NCBI RefSeq assembly: GCF_038006205.1
Contig: NZ_JBBOUU010000001.1
Location: 498,001 to 562,000, forward strand
Source: Solibacillus sp. FSL R7-0668
GTDB taxonomy: Bacteria > Bacillota > Bacilli > Bacillales_A > Planococcaceae
Direction of reading: 5' to 3'
Length of the DNA stretch: 64,000 nucleotides
This document shows, piece by piece, positions 34,747-44,469 of this stretch; position 1 is the first letter of the stretch; each line of letters opens with the position of its first letter. The position numbers and the translations under genes are program-made. The notes below the pieces were generated by a model. That model did no database searches. It was not told where the DNA came from and saw only the letters and a list, made by a program, of their open reading frames with translations.

Positions 34747-35931
34747 TTGTCGAGAACAGTCATTTTAGATGGGGCAAGAACGCCATTTGGTAAATTTGGC
34801 GGTGCATTAAGCACATTAACAGCCAGTGATTTAGGTGGTGTTGCCATAAAAGCTGCTTTGTCTAAGGCAAATGTAGCGGCAGAAGAAGTAGGAGAAGTCA
34901 TTATCGGAACCGTTTTACAGGCGGGGCAAGGGCAAATTCCATCTCGCCAAGCAGCGACGAAGGCTGGTATTCCATGGGCTGTAAAAACAGAAACGATTAA
35001 TAAAGTATGTGCATCAGGTATGCGCAGTGTAACATTAGCCGATCAGCTTATCCGTTTAGGGGACGAAGAGGTAATTGTTGCTGGGGGCATGGAATCCATG
35101 TCCAATGCACCGTACTATATGCCGAAAGGGCGCTTTGGCTTACGCATGGGGGATGCGAGCTTAGTAGATGGCATGATTTATGATGGCTTGTCCTGTGCAT
35201 TCCATCCGAAACAAGTACATATGGGCATTTACGGAAACGGTACTGCCGACAAATTCACGATCTCTCGTGAAGCGCAAGACGCATGGGCGGTTCGTAGTCA
35301 TGAGAAGGCTTTAGCGGCAATCGCAGAAGGAAAATTTGCTGAAGAAATCGTGGCAGTCGAAATTCCACAGCGTAAAGGAGAGCCAATCACCGTTGCACAA
35401 GATGAAGCACCACGAGTAGGCACAACGATGGAAACGCTTGCAAAACTAAAGTCTGCCTTTAGTCAAGACGGTACGATTACAGCAGGAAATGCACCAGGCG
35501 TTAATGACGGAGCCTGTGCGCTAGTGTTAATGAACGAAGAAAAGGCTAAGCAAGAAAATCGTCCCGTACTCGCAACAATTGTAGGTCATGCGGAAGTGGG
35601 CGTTGCACCAGAGGATTTCCCACAAACACCGGGGCTTGTCATTAATGAGCTCCTGAAGAAAGCAGGGAAGTCAATTGAGGAAATTGATTTAATTGAAATT
35701 AACGAAGCCTTTGCTGCAGTCGCACTTGTAAGCAATCAAATTGCAGGGCTAGATGCAGAAAAAGTAAATGTCAACGGTGGCGCGGTAGCACTTGGTCATC
35801 CAATTGGTGCAAGTGGGGCACGCATTATTTTAACGCTTGCCTACGAGCTGAAGCGTCGCGGTGGGGGCTTAGGAATTGCGGCAATTTGTTCAGGTGGCGG
35901 TCAAGGTGATGCGGTATTAATCGAAGTATGA
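34747..35931 (+). CDS. Acetyl-CoA C-acyltransferase (thiolase)
   Basis: A 394-residue thiolase that cleaves 3-ketoacyl-CoA or condenses acetyl-CoA. Cys88 (NKVCASGM) is the acyl acceptor, GHPIGASGAR holds the catalytic His and CSGGGQGD the second Cys. TTG 34747, eight bases after AAAGGGG, gives the family N-terminus (MSRTVILDGARTPFG); GTG 34738 overlaps the ribosome binding site. It is first in the gene block thiolase, hydroxyacyl-CoA dehydrogenase, two acyl-CoA dehydrogenases and regulator, resembling mmgA-mmgB-mmgC order. Confidence 0.92.
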   Translation: MSRTVILDGARTPFGKFGGALSTLTASDLGGVAIKAALSKANVAAEEVGEVIIGTVLQAGQGQIPSRQAATKAGIPWAVKTETINKVCASGMRSVTLADQLIRLGDEEVIVAGGMESMSNAPYYMPKGRFGLRMGDASLVDGMIYDGLSCAFHPKQVHMGIYGNGTADKFTISREAQDAWAVRSHEKALAAIAEGKFAEEIVAVEIPQRKGEPITVAQDEAPRVGTTMETLAKLKSAFSQDGTITAGNAPGVNDGACALVLMNEEKAKQENRPVLATIVGHAEVGVAPEDFPQTPGLVINELLKKAGKSIEEIDLIEINEAFAAVALVSNQIAGLDAEKVNVNGGAVALGHPIGASGARIILTLAYELKRRGGGLGIAAICSGGGQGDAVLIEV

Positions 35932-35949
35932 TATTAAGGGGATGAAGGA

Positions 35950-36804
35950 ATGAACATTGAAAAAGTGATGGTTATTGGCGCGGGGCAAATGGGTTCAGGA
36001 ATTGCTCAAGTATGTGCTCAGGCTGGTTTTACAGTCATTTTAAACGATGTAAAAGACGAATTTTTTGAGCGTGGCTTCGCGACAATTACGAAAAATTTGG
36101 CGCGTGATGTGGAAAAAGGGCGAAAAACAGAAGAAGAGAAATCACAAATCCTCGCACGTATTACGAAATCCACGTCAATTGATGATGCCAAACATGTAGA
36201 CATCGTTATTGAGGCAGCCGTTGAAAATATGGAAATTAAACAGTCCATTTTTAAGCAGCTTGATACTATTGCGCCAGCACACGCAATTTTAGCGACAAAT
36301 ACATCTAGCTTACCTATTACAGAAATTGCAGCCGTGACCAATCGTCCTGAAAAAGTAATTGGGATGCACTTTATGAATCCAGTGCCTGTCATGCAGCTAG
36401 TTGAAATTATTCGGGGCTTAGCGACAGCGGATGAGGTTTATGAAGCGGTGGCTACAATGACAACGCGTTTAGGGAAAACAGGTGTTGAAGTAAACGACTT
36501 CCCGGGCTTCATTTCAAATCGAATTTTATTGCCGATGATCAACGAAGCGATCTATGCGTTATATGAAGGGGTTGCAACGAAGGAAGCTATCGATAGTGTC
36601 ATGAAGCTGGGGATGAATCATCCAATGGGGCCATTAACATTAGCAGATTTTATTGGCTTAGATACATGCTTATCAATCATGGAGATTTTACATGAGGGGC
36701 TTGGAGATAGTAAGTACCGCCCATGCCCGTTATTACGTAAATATGTAGCAGCAGGCTGGTTAGGAAAAAAATCCGGACGTGGCTTCTATGTATACGAAAG
36801 CTGA
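35950..36804 (+). CDS. 3-hydroxybutyryl-CoA dehydrogenase
   Basis: A 284-residue NAD-dependent short 3-hydroxyacyl-CoA dehydrogenase. The Rossmann motif is [11 protein letters not shown] at 10-20, [11 protein letters not shown] follows, and the catalytic His-Glu pair is in GMHFMNPVP and VEIIRG. The C-terminal domain has [12 protein letters not shown] and [15 protein letters not shown]. It starts 18 bases after the thiolase with AAGGGGATGAAGG upstream. It catalyses the step before the thiolase (MmgB or Hbd type). Confidence 0.93.
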   Translation: MNIEKVMVIGAGQMGSGIAQVCAQAGFTVILNDVKDEFFERGFATITKNLARDVEKGRKTEEEKSQILARITKSTSIDDAKHVDIVIEAAVENMEIKQSIFKQLDTIAPAHAILATNTSSLPITEIAAVTNRPEKVIGMHFMNPVPVMQLVEIIRGLATADEVYEAVATMTTRLGKTGVEVNDFPGFISNRILLPMINEAIYALYEGVATKEAIDSVMKLGMNHPMGPLTLADFIGLDTCLSIMEILHEGLGDSKYRPCPLLRKYVAAGWLGKKSGRGFYVYES

Positions 36805-36815
36805 GGTGTGCACGT

Positions 36816-37952
36816 ATGAACCTACAATTTACCGATGAACAGCTCATGATGCGTAATATGGTGCGTGATTTTGCCCAAACCGAAATTGCCCCATTTGTGG
36901 AACAGATGGAGCAAGGCCATTTTCCACGCCATTTGCTAAAAAAAATGGGTGAGCTTGGCTTGATGGGCATTACAGCACCTGCAGAATATGGTGGCGCAGA
37001 AATGGATTTTACTTCATATATCATTGCGATTCACGAGCTATCGAAGGTCAGTGCCGTTATGGGCGTTATTTTATCCGTACATACATCGGTTGGAACAAAT
37101 CCTATTTTGTATTTCGGAAATGATGATCAAAAGCAGTTGTACGTACCAAAGCTTGCGAATGGTGAATTAATCGGTGCCTTTTGTTTAACAGAGCCGAGTG
37201 CGGGTAGTGATGCGGGCTCATTAAAGACACGTGCTGTCCGTGATGGTGATGACTATGTTTTGGACGGCTCGAAGGTGTTTATTACAAATGGTGGTGAGGC
37301 AGACGTTTACATCGTGTTTGCTTCAACAGATCCTGAAGCGGGGACGCGTGGTATTTCCGCATTTATTGTGGAAAAGGACACAGCGGGCTTTATTATCGGG
37401 AAAGATGAGAAAAAGATGGGGCTACACGGCTCGCGTACAGTGCAATTAACGTTTGAAAATATGCGAATCCCGGCTGAAAATCGGCTAGGAGAAGAAGGTC
37501 AGGGCTTTAAAATCGCCATGGCTAACTTAGATGTAGGACGTATCGGTATTGCGGCACAAAGCTTAGGCATTGCAGAGGCAGCGCTTGAAGCAGCAACAGA
37601 TTATGCCAAACAGCGCGTGCAGTTCGGAAAGCCAATTGCTCAGCAACAGGCAGTGGGCTTTAAGTTAGCCGACATGGCAACCGCAGTAGAGGCCGCCAAG
37701 CTACTCGTTTATCGCGCAGCCCATTTACGAAGCGAAGGGTACCCATGTGGCAAAGAAGCGTCCATGGCAAAATTATTCGCCTCACAAACGGCTATGGATA
37801 CAGCAATTGAAGCGGTACAAATTTTTGGGGGGTATGGCTACACCGAGGATTACCCAGTAGAGCGCTATTTCCGCGATGCCAAAGTAACACAAATTTACGA
37901 AGGAACAAGCGAAATCCAGCGCATTGTCATAAGTAAGCATGTGCTCGGATGA
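36816..37952 (+). CDS. Acyl-CoA dehydrogenase, short/branched chain type (first)
   Basis: A 378-residue FAD enzyme that introduces the 2,3 double bond in acyl-CoA. Signatures are [12 protein letters not shown] for FAD and substrate, and [11 protein letters not shown] and [13 protein letters not shown] at the C-terminus. The Glu of YEGTSEIQ is the usual catalytic base of short-chain enzymes. It begins 11 bases after the previous gene. MmgC-like by position; chain length cannot be read from the sequence. It may feed electrons to FadF through ETF. Confidence 0.92.
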   Translation: MNLQFTDEQLMMRNMVRDFAQTEIAPFVEQMEQGHFPRHLLKKMGELGLMGITAPAEYGGAEMDFTSYIIAIHELSKVSAVMGVILSVHTSVGTNPILYFGNDDQKQLYVPKLANGELIGAFCLTEPSAGSDAGSLKTRAVRDGDDYVLDGSKVFITNGGEADVYIVFASTDPEAGTRGISAFIVEKDTAGFIIGKDEKKMGLHGSRTVQLTFENMRIPAENRLGEEGQGFKIAMANLDVGRIGIAAQSLGIAEAALEAATDYAKQRVQFGKPIAQQQAVGFKLADMATAVEAAKLLVYRAAHLRSEGYPCGKEASMAKLFASQTAMDTAIEAVQIFGGYGYTEDYPVERYFRDAKVTQIYEGTSEIQRIVISKHVLG

Positions 37953-37987
37953 TGTAAATATAACAAATACAAAAGGGGTTATGAGAA

Positions 37988-39124
37988 ATGAACTTTCAAT
38001 TATCTGAAGAACATCAACAATTACGCGATATGATTCGCGATTTTGCACTAAATGAAGTAGCACCAACAGCAGAACACCGTGATGAACATGAGGAGTTTGA
38101 CCGCGGCATTTTCGACAAGATGGCGGAGCTTGGTTTAACAGGTATTCCGTGGCCAGAAGAATACGGCGGCGCAGGCTTTGATTACTTAGCATACTGTATC
38201 GCAGTAGAAGAATTATCACGTGTTTGTGCATCGACAGGGGTAACATTATCTGCGCATACATCACTAGCGGGCTGGCCAATTTTTAAATTTGGTAACGAAG
38301 AGCAAAAGCAAAAATACCTACGTCCAATGGCAGAAGGGAAAAAAATCGGTGCATATGGTCTAACAGAGCCAGGCTCAGGATCTGATGCGGGCGGTATGAA
38401 AACGTATGCGGTTAAAGATGGCGATGATTACGTGATAAATGGCTCGAAAATCTTTATTACAAACGGTGGCGTTGCAGATATTTATGTTGTATTCGCGGTA
38501 ACAGACCCGGATGCGAAAAATGGAACGACGGCATTCATCGTAGAAGCGGATACGCCAGGCTTCTCTGTTGGGAAAAAGGAAAAGAAACTGGGTATTCGTT
38601 CATCACCGACAACAGAAATTATTTTCGACAATTGCCGTGTACCAAAAGAAAACGTACTTGGTGAAGAGGGCCAGGGCTTCATTATCGCGATGAAAACATT
38701 AGACGGAGGTCGTAATGGAATCGCCGCTCAAGCCGTTGGAATCGCGCAAGGTGCACTTGATGCAGCAGTAGACTATGCGAAAGAGCGTGTCCAATTCGGT
38801 AAACCAATTACGGCAAACCAAGGCGTATCGTTTAAATTAGCGGATATGGCAACAGAAATTGAAGCTTCTCGTTTATTGACATATCAAGCAGCATGGTTAG
38901 AATCAAATGATTTACCATATGGAAAGGCATCAGCTATGGCAAAGCTGCTTGCGGGGGATACAGCGATGAAGGTAACGACAGAAGCGGTTCAAGTATTTGG
39001 TGGCTACGGCTATACAAAGGACTACCCAGTAGAGCGCTATATGCGTGATGCAAAAATTACGCAAATTTACGAAGGTACACAAGAAATTCAACGCCTTGTA
39101 ATTTCGCGTATGATTACGAAATAA
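37988..39124 (+). CDS. acdA: Acyl-CoA dehydrogenase, short/branched chain type (second)
   Basis: A 378-residue paralogue of the preceding gene, with [24 protein letters not shown] and [13 protein letters not shown]. The two differ over much of their length, so they are likely different in substrate, not a recent copy. It starts after AAAAGGGG. Position shortly before rpoE fits AcdA of B. subtilis. The following regulator gene begins only three bases after its stop. Confidence 0.9.
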   Translation: MNFQLSEEHQQLRDMIRDFALNEVAPTAEHRDEHEEFDRGIFDKMAELGLTGIPWPEEYGGAGFDYLAYCIAVEELSRVCASTGVTLSAHTSLAGWPIFKFGNEEQKQKYLRPMAEGKKIGAYGLTEPGSGSDAGGMKTYAVKDGDDYVINGSKIFITNGGVADIYVVFAVTDPDAKNGTTAFIVEADTPGFSVGKKEKKLGIRSSPTTEIIFDNCRVPKENVLGEEGQGFIIAMKTLDGGRNGIAAQAVGIAQGALDAAVDYAKERVQFGKPITANQGVSFKLADMATEIEASRLLTYQAAWLESNDLPYGKASAMAKLLAGDTAMKVTTEAVQVFGGYGYTKDYPVERYMRDAKITQIYEGTQEIQRLVISRMITK

Positions 39125-39127
39125 TGT

Positions 39128-39760
39128 ATGACAAACAAAGATAAGCTGCATGTAGAATCGTCAATAAAAGATGAAAACAAAATTATTGAACGACGCCAAC
39201 AAATTGTAGATGCCGGTGTGAAGCTTTTTAAAGAAAAGGGCTTTCACCGCGCAACAACACGTGAGCTCGCCAAAGCAGCAGGTTTTAGCATTGGTACGTT
39301 ATACGAGTATATTCGAACGAAGGAAGATGTGCTGTTTTTAGTGTGTGACAATATTTTCAATGAAGTTACGAAATGCTTATCGCAATTTCCAGCTGACACG
39401 GGCACGCTTACAGCACTAGAAGAGGCGATTCGTCAATATTATTTACTAATCGACAAAATGCCAGAAGAATTTACGATTATGTATCAGGAAACGAAGTCAC
39501 TGCCAAAAGAGGCCATGCACTACATTTTAGATAAGGAATTTGAAATGGTTGCCATTTTTGAGCGCATGTTAAAGGGCTGTGTCGAAGCAGGTAGCTTAAA
39601 TTTGGATGACAACGCGATTTATTTAGCGGCCAACCAAATTGTTATTCAAGGTCAAAGCTGGGCGTTTCGTAAATGGGCATTGCAAAAGCGCTATACAATA
39701 GAACAATATATTAAATTACAAACAACAATGTTATTACAAGGCATTTTGAAGTTTGGATAA
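39128..39760 (+). CDS. TetR-family regulator (FadR-like)
   Basis: A 210-residue repressor. The N-terminal helix-turn-helix spans about 20-70 (RRQQIVDAGVKLFKEKGF, ELAKAAGFSIGTLYEYI), and the C-terminal ligand domain is helical. It begins three bases after acdA with no clear ribosome binding site, so it is probably translationally coupled. As a TetR protein inside a beta-oxidation operon it is a good candidate to bind the two FadR-type operators at 32154 and 34666. Acyl-CoA sensing is inferred. Confidence 0.83.
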   Translation: MTNKDKLHVESSIKDENKIIERRQQIVDAGVKLFKEKGFHRATTRELAKAAGFSIGTLYEYIRTKEDVLFLVCDNIFNEVTKCLSQFPADTGTLTALEEAIRQYYLLIDKMPEEFTIMYQETKSLPKEAMHYILDKEFEMVAIFERMLKGCVEAGSLNLDDNAIYLAANQIVIQGQSWAFRKWALQKRYTIEQYIKLQTTMLLQGILKFG

Positions 39761-39766
39761 TACTTA

Positions 39767-39822
39767 GAAATCTGCCAAGTGGAGCGTGAAAAAACACCAG
39801 CTTTATATGGCAGATTTTCTTG
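39767..39822 (+). terminator. Probable terminator before icmF
   Basis: AAATCTGCCA / TGGCAGATTT stem, long loop of about 30 bases with a small inner helix, then TTTTCTTG. It may be partial, leaving icmF joined to the operon. Confidence 0.55.
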
Positions 39823-39852
39823 TTTCATTACATCACAAAGGGGTAGAAAATT

Positions 39853-42800
39853 ATGGGGAAAATCGAAGTATATAAGCCAAAAAATCACGTTCGTTTTGTT
39901 ACGGCATCCAGCCTTTTTGATGGGCACGATGCATCCATTAATATTATGCGCCGTATTTTACAAGCAAGTGGCGTGGAAGTCATCCATTTGGGGCATAATC
40001 GCTCTGTGGAAGAGGTGGTAAATGCCGCGATTCAAGAAGATGCGCAAGGAGTGGGGATTTCTTCGTATCAAGGTGGGCATATGGAGTACTTCAAATATAT
40101 GTATGACCTATTACGCGAAAAAGGCGCACCACATATTAAAATTTTCGGCGGTGGTGGGGGTGTTATTTTACCACGCGAAATTAATGAGCTCCATGAATAT
40201 GGAATTGCGGGCATTTTTTCTCCGGAAGATGGTCGTCAATTAGGATTGCAGGGCATGGTTAATAAAAAAATTGAAGGTGCGGATTTTTCAACATTAAAAG
40301 GGAATTACAGTGCGTTGCTCGAAAAGGTAACAACAGAAACACCTGAAATTTTAGCGAATTTAATTACAGCTGCTGAAAATGGTCAGGATGATGAAATTGA
40401 AGCCATGTTGGAACTGGCACGTAAAAAGTCGAAAAACACACCGATTCTCGGCATTACCGGAACAGGTGGCGCAGGGAAATCTTCATTAACAGATGAATTG
40501 ATTCGTCGCTTCCTACAGGAGTTCCCAGATAAGAAAATCGCGATTTTATCAGTCGACCCTACAAAGCAAAAAACAGGTGGGGCCTTACTTGGCGACCGAA
40601 TTCGTATGAACGCCATCTTTAATAATCGTGTCTATATGCGAAGTTTGGCAACGCGCGGCTCCCGCACAGAATTATCGAATTCGATTGGTGATGTGCTCGA
40701 TGTCGTGCGTGTTGCAGGATTTGACTTAATCGTTGTTGAAACAAGTGGTATCGGTCAAGGGGACGCAGAAATTACGAAGTACACCGATCTATCTATGTAT
40801 GTGATGACGAGCGAGTTCGGAGCGCCAACGCAGCTCGAAAAAATCGATATGATTGATTATGCCGACTTAATTGCGATCAATAAATTCGAACGAAAGGGTT
40901 CTGAAGATGCGCTAAGACAAGTGCAAAAGCAATACCAGCGTTCGCGTGAGTTATTTGAGGAATCAATCGACACTATGCCGGTGTTTGGCACAATCGCCTC
41001 ACAATTTAATGATTTAGGAACAAATTCATTATTCGCGGCACTTATTGGCAAAATTAATGAAAAATTTGGCTTTTATTGGCAAACATCATATGAGCAATTT
41101 GTAAAAACACAAAAGCAAAACGTCGTCATCCCAACAGATCGTCGCTATTATTTACGTGAAATATCAGAAGCAGTGCGCAATTACCATAAGCAAGCTGAAC
41201 AGCAAGCTGAATTCGCAACAAAATGGTACCAATTAGAAGGAACAAAAGCACAATTAGCGCCATCTGAAACAGCCTTAATTGCTTCATTGGATGCGTTAAT
41301 GGAAGGTGTGCAAAATGAATTAACAGCTGAATCCAAACGCATTTTAAACAATTGGTATGCACTAAAAGAGGCCTACGCGGGTGATGAACTTATTACAAAA
41401 GTACGCGATAAAGAAATTAAAACAATTTTACGTACGGAATCCTTGTCTGGCTTAAAAATTCCGAAAGTGGCATTGCCGAACTTTAAAGATTACGGAGATA
41501 TTTTACGCTGGGTCTATAAAGAAAATGTACCAGGCGAGTTTCCGTATACAGCGGGCGTATTCCCATTCAAGCGTGAAGGAGAAGACCCAAAACGTCAATT
41601 TGCGGGGGAAGGCACACCGGAGCGAACGAATAAACGCTTCCACTATTTATCAAAGGACGATGATGCGAAGCGACTATCTACAGCATTTGACTCGGTAACT
41701 CTATATGGGGAGGACCCACACACAAGACCGGATATTTACGGGAAGGTGGGAGAGTCAGGTGTAAGCATTTGTACATTAGATGATATGAAAAAGCTGTATG
41801 CCGGCTTTGATTTATGTGCACCGTCAACATCTGTTTCTATGACGATTAATGGTCCAGCGCCGATTATTTTAGCGATGTTTATGAATACAGCCATCGATCA
41901 GCAAATACAAAAACGGGAGCAGGAGCTTGGGCGTACATTAACGGTAGAGGAATTTACTGAAACACGTGAGAAAACACTACAAGTGGTGCGCGGTACAGTG
42001 CAGGCAGATATTTTAAAAGAAGACCAAGGCCAAAATACGTGTATCTTTTCAACGGAATTTGCACTGCGTATGATGGGCGATATTCAGCAATATTTCATTG
42101 ACCATAAAGTACGAAATTATTATTCGGTTTCGATTTCGGGCTACCATATTGCAGAAGCGGGTGCCAATCCAATCTCACAATTAGCATTTACATTGGCAAA
42201 TGGCTTTACGTACGTGGAATATTACTTGAGTCGTGGCATGAATATCGATGATTTTGCGCCGAATTTAAGTTTCTTCTTCTCAAACGGCTTAGATCCAGAG
42301 TACACAGTAATTGGTCGCGTTGCTCGTCGCATTTGGGCAGTGGTGATGCGTGACAAATACGGTGCGAATGAGCGCTCACAAAAGCTGAAGTACCATATCC
42401 AAACATCGGGTCGAAGCTTGCACGCACAGGAAATTGATTTTAATGATATTCGTACAACACTACAGGCATTAATGGCATTGCAGGACAACTGTAATTCATT
42501 GCATACAAATGCCTATGATGAAGCCATCACAACACCAACAGAGGAATCTGTACGACGTGCCATGGCCATCCAAATGATTATTACAAAGGAGCATGGCTTA
42601 TCAAAAAATGAAAATCCACTACAAGGGGCGTTCATTATTGAGGAGCTAACGCAATTAGTAGAGCAAGCGGTATTAGAGGAATTCGACCGTATCAATGATC
42701 GTGGCGGTGTGTTAGGTGCGATGGAAACGCAATATCAACGCGGTAAAATTCAAGAGGAATCGATGTACTATGAGCATTTGAAGCATTCAGGTGAGCTACC

Positions 42801-43095
42801 GATTATCGGCGTAAATACGTACTTGAATCCAAATCCACCATCAGATGAAGCGATAGATAATATGGAAATCGCGCGTGCCTCTACAGAAGAAAAGGATTTA
42901 CAAATTACGAATTTACAAAGCTTCCAGGCACGTCACAAGGCAACGAGTGAAGCGGCTATCGAGCAACTAAAGCAAGTAGCCAAAACAAACGGCAATATTT
43001 TTGAGCAGCTAATGGAAACAGTCAAAGTAGCCAGCCTAGGACAAATTACGAATGCCCTTTATGAAGTAGGCGGACAATATCGCCGAAATATGTAG
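39853..43095 (+). CDS. icmF: Fused isobutyryl-CoA mutase IcmF
   Basis: A 1080-residue B12-dependent acyl-CoA mutase with its own chaperone. Residues 1-140 are the cobalamin-binding domain with DGHDA at 23-27 (His25 is the lower ligand of Co). Residues about 195-410 are a MeaB-like G-protein domain with the P-loop GTGGAGKSS at 203-211. Residues about 540-1080 are the mutase TIM barrel, for example [15 protein letters not shown] and [13 protein letters not shown]. It interconverts isobutyryl-CoA and butyryl-CoA, or isovaleryl-CoA and pivalyl-CoA. AAAGGGG precedes ATG. It links valine/leucine breakdown with beta-oxidation and depends on the B12 operon at 28 kb. Confidence 0.95.
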   Translation: MGKIEVYKPKNHVRFVTASSLFDGHDASINIMRRILQASGVEVIHLGHNRSVEEVVNAAIQEDAQGVGISSYQGGHMEYFKYMYDLLREKGAPHIKIFGGGGGVILPREINELHEYGIAGIFSPEDGRQLGLQGMVNKKIEGADFSTLKGNYSALLEKVTTETPEILANLITAAENGQDDEIEAMLELARKKSKNTPILGITGTGGAGKSSLTDELIRRFLQEFPDKKIAILSVDPTKQKTGGALLGDRIRMNAIFNNRVYMRSLATRGSRTELSNSIGDVLDVVRVAGFDLIVVETSGIGQGDAEITKYTDLSMYVMTSEFGAPTQLEKIDMIDYADLIAINKFERKGSEDALRQVQKQYQRSRELFEESIDTMPVFGTIASQFNDLGTNSLFAALIGKINEKFGFYWQTSYEQFVKTQKQNVVIPTDRRYYLREISEAVRNYHKQAEQQAEFATKWYQLEGTKAQLAPSETALIASLDALMEGVQNELTAESKRILNNWYALKEAYAGDELITKVRDKEIKTILRTESLSGLKIPKVALPNFKDYGDILRWVYKENVPGEFPYTAGVFPFKREGEDPKRQFAGEGTPERTNKRFHYLSKDDDAKRLSTAFDSVTLYGEDPHTRPDIYGKVGESGVSICTLDDMKKLYAGFDLCAPSTSVSMTINGPAPIILAMFMNTAIDQQIQKREQELGRTLTVEEFTETREKTLQVVRGTVQADILKEDQGQNTCIFSTEFALRMMGDIQQYFIDHKVRNYYSVSISGYHIAEAGANPISQLAFTLANGFTYVEYYLSRGMNIDDFAPNLSFFFSNGLDPEYTVIGRVARRIWAVVMRDKYGANERSQKLKYHIQTSGRSLHAQEIDFNDIRTTLQALMALQDNCNSLHTNAYDEAITTPTEESVRRAMAIQMIITKEHGLSKNENPLQGAFIIEELTQLVEQAVLEEFDRINDRGGVLGAMETQYQRGKIQEESMYYEHLKHSGELPIIGVNTYLNPNPPSDEAIDNMEIARASTEEKDLQITNLQSFQARHKATSEAAIEQLKQVAKTNGNIFEQLMETVKVASLGQITNALYEVGGQYRRNM

Positions 43096-43245
43096 GTAAA
43101 ACTAGCTACTTTAGTAATTAAAATAGCTTCTAAAATGAAGATTTCTCAAAAAAATGCAAAAATTGCGACTTGAAATTCCACGTTTGTAAAAAATTTCGTT
43201 ATACTAGATAGCATAAACAACTATTTAGAGAGAAGGTGCGGCACG

Positions 43246-43404
43246 TTGCGACAATATTCACATTACATTTTGATTTTAGCTTGCCTATTGGCGACCTTCT
43301 TTTTATATAATAAACAACTAGCTGCAATCCCCTTGCTTCTGTTATCATTAATCTTGTTTTACGTAGCTTATAAAAAAGCAACAAATTTAAAAAACAAGAA
43401 ATGA
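43246..43404 (+). CDS. 52-residue two-helix membrane protein
   Basis: A short gene from TTG 43246 to TGA 43404, preceded by AGAGAAGG. It encodes RQYSHYILILACLLATFF then a loop and a second helix LLLLSLILFYVAY, with a basic tail KKATNLKNKK. A TATACT -10-like box is at about 43200. I do not recognise it. The hydrophobic pattern and ribosome binding site support it, although no homologue could be checked. Confidence 0.6.
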   Translation: MRQYSHYILILACLLATFFLYNKQLAAIPLLLLSLILFYVAYKKATNLKNKK

Positions 43405-43447
43405 AGCTAGCATAGTAGGAGCATGATTGTATATAATGGGTATTATG

Positions 43448-43547
43448 CTTATCTTTATTCAATCTGAATTCAGATTCTGATTCAAGGAAGATAAGGTCTT
43501 TGGCGGATTCGACCGCAATTACGCCTAGGCACAATTCATTAATAGAT
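43448..43547. repeat. Diverged copy of hairpin repeat before rpoE
   Basis: CTTATCTT (43448) pairs with AAGATAAG (43488), with the perfect palindrome ATCTGAATTCAGAT (43462-43475) inside. Then CCGCAATTACGCCTAGGC...AATTCATTAATAGATA (43513-43547) matches the 9866-9900 module at most positions. Both copies end shortly before the ribosome binding site of the next gene. Confidence 0.6.
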
Positions 43548-43575
43548 ATGTGATAAAGGAAAGGACGTGCACGAT

Positions 43576-44151
43576 TTGAACTTTCGTGGTATGACAGATG
43601 AACAATTAGCAGAAGAGTCATTAATCGACTTAGCATACGCAATTTTAGAAGATAAAAAACAAGCAATGCCTTTAAATGATTTATTAAAAGAGATTCAAAA
43701 ATTAAATGGTATTTCAAATGAGGACTTAAAGTCACGTTTAGTACAATTCTACACAGATTTAAACGTAGAAGGTCGTTTCTTATTAAATCAAGAAAATGGC
43801 TGGGGCTTACGTGAATGGTACAAAGTAGAAACAATCGAAGAAGAAACAGCACCAACAATCAAAACGCGTAAAAAGAAAGCAAAAGCTGTTGATGAAGAAG
43901 ATGAGGATTTAGTTGAACTAGAGGAAGAAGATGTATTATTTGAGGAAGACTACGATGAGTTCGTAGACGGCGAAGATGATGCAGAAGACGATGCAGAAGA
44001 AGATATTGATTTCGTTGAAGAAGATATTGAAGACATCGATGCAGATATCGACGAAGAATTAATTGACGAAGAAGAGGATGGCTTTATTATCGAAGACGAT
44101 GATGAAGAGGAAGTAGAGGATGAAGAAGAGTTAGAAGAAGATTTAAAATAA
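43576..44151 (+). CDS. rpoE: RNA polymerase delta subunit
   Basis: The Gram-positive-specific polymerase subunit that speeds recycling and promoter selectivity. The N-terminal globular HARE domain (about 1-90) includes GMTDEQLAEESLIDLAYAIL and a GRFLLNQENGWGLREWY segment. The C-terminal tail is unstructured and almost wholly Asp/Glu. The start is TTG 43576, ten bases after AAGGA, or GTG 43567; they differ by three residues. It is followed by pyrG as in B. subtilis. Confidence 0.93.
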   Translation: MNFRGMTDEQLAEESLIDLAYAILEDKKQAMPLNDLLKEIQKLNGISNEDLKSRLVQFYTDLNVEGRFLLNQENGWGLREWYKVETIEEETAPTIKTRKKKAKAVDEEDEDLVELEEEDVLFEEDYDEFVDGEDDAEDDAEEDIDFVEEDIEDIDADIDEELIDEEEDGFIIEDDDEEEVEDEEELEEDLK

Positions 44152-44177
44152 GCACGATAGTTTTTTGTTTAAAGTAC

Positions 44178-44204
44178 TTGACTTCTAATTCACTTCCGTA
44201 TAAT
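44178..44204 (+). promoter_or_regulatory. pyrG promoter
   Basis: TTGACT at 44178 and TATAAT at 44199 (15-base spacer), with the likely start at GGGCTCC, 44214. Confidence 0.75.
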
Positions 44205-44213
44205 CTTTTACTT

Positions 44214-44293
44214 GGGCTCCTTTAAAGAGGAGAATGACCGTATAAGTAATACGCTCCCCCTGCAAGCAATATGCAGGTGGAGCGTTTTTTTAT
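44214..44293 (+). promoter_or_regulatory. CTP-sensing pyrG attenuator
   Basis: The transcript is predicted to begin with GGGCUCC. A terminator hairpin follows at 44251-44293 (ACGCTCCCCCTGCA / TGCAGGTGGAGCGT, T7), whose 5' arm is C-rich. This is the arrangement of B. subtilis pyrG, in which low CTP causes extra G residues to be added at the 5' end; the poly-G then pairs with the C-rich arm and blocks termination. Confidence 0.85.
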
Positions 44294-44397
44294 TTTTTCG
44301 TGGGTTGAAAGTATATTTTTTTAACGAAATCCACATAAGAAAAGACAGCATTTCAGGCAAATGGTATGTACTGCGCTTTTCAAATAGGACACTTTTT

Positions 44398-44439
44398 AGA
44401 AAAACATTCATTTGCACTGGGAGCAACGAATGTTTTTCT
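44398..44439 (+). other. Second hairpin in the pyrG leader
   Basis: AGAAAAACATTC pairs with GAATGTTTTTCT, with an inner TTGC / GCAA stem, ending about 15 bases before the pyrG ribosome binding site. The role is unclear; it could shield the mRNA 5' region. Confidence 0.6.
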
Positions 44440-44469
44440 AATTTGTTTAGCAACGAGGAGGAATTAGCA

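Noticed and set aside
37782-38279. 165-residue minus-strand frame over the junction of two acyl-CoA dehydrogenase genes
   Set aside because: Antisense shadow of two clear genes, without a ribosome binding site.
43199-43858. 219-residue minus-strand open frame across the rpoE start
   Set aside because: It overlaps a small gene, a repeat and rpoE, has no ribosome binding site, and its composition is that of antisense AT-rich DNA.
44212-44469. In-frame extension of pyrG through its leader
   Set aside because: It would translate the attenuator hairpin and put the start at the transcription start. ATG 44470 has GAGGAGG and the family N-terminus.
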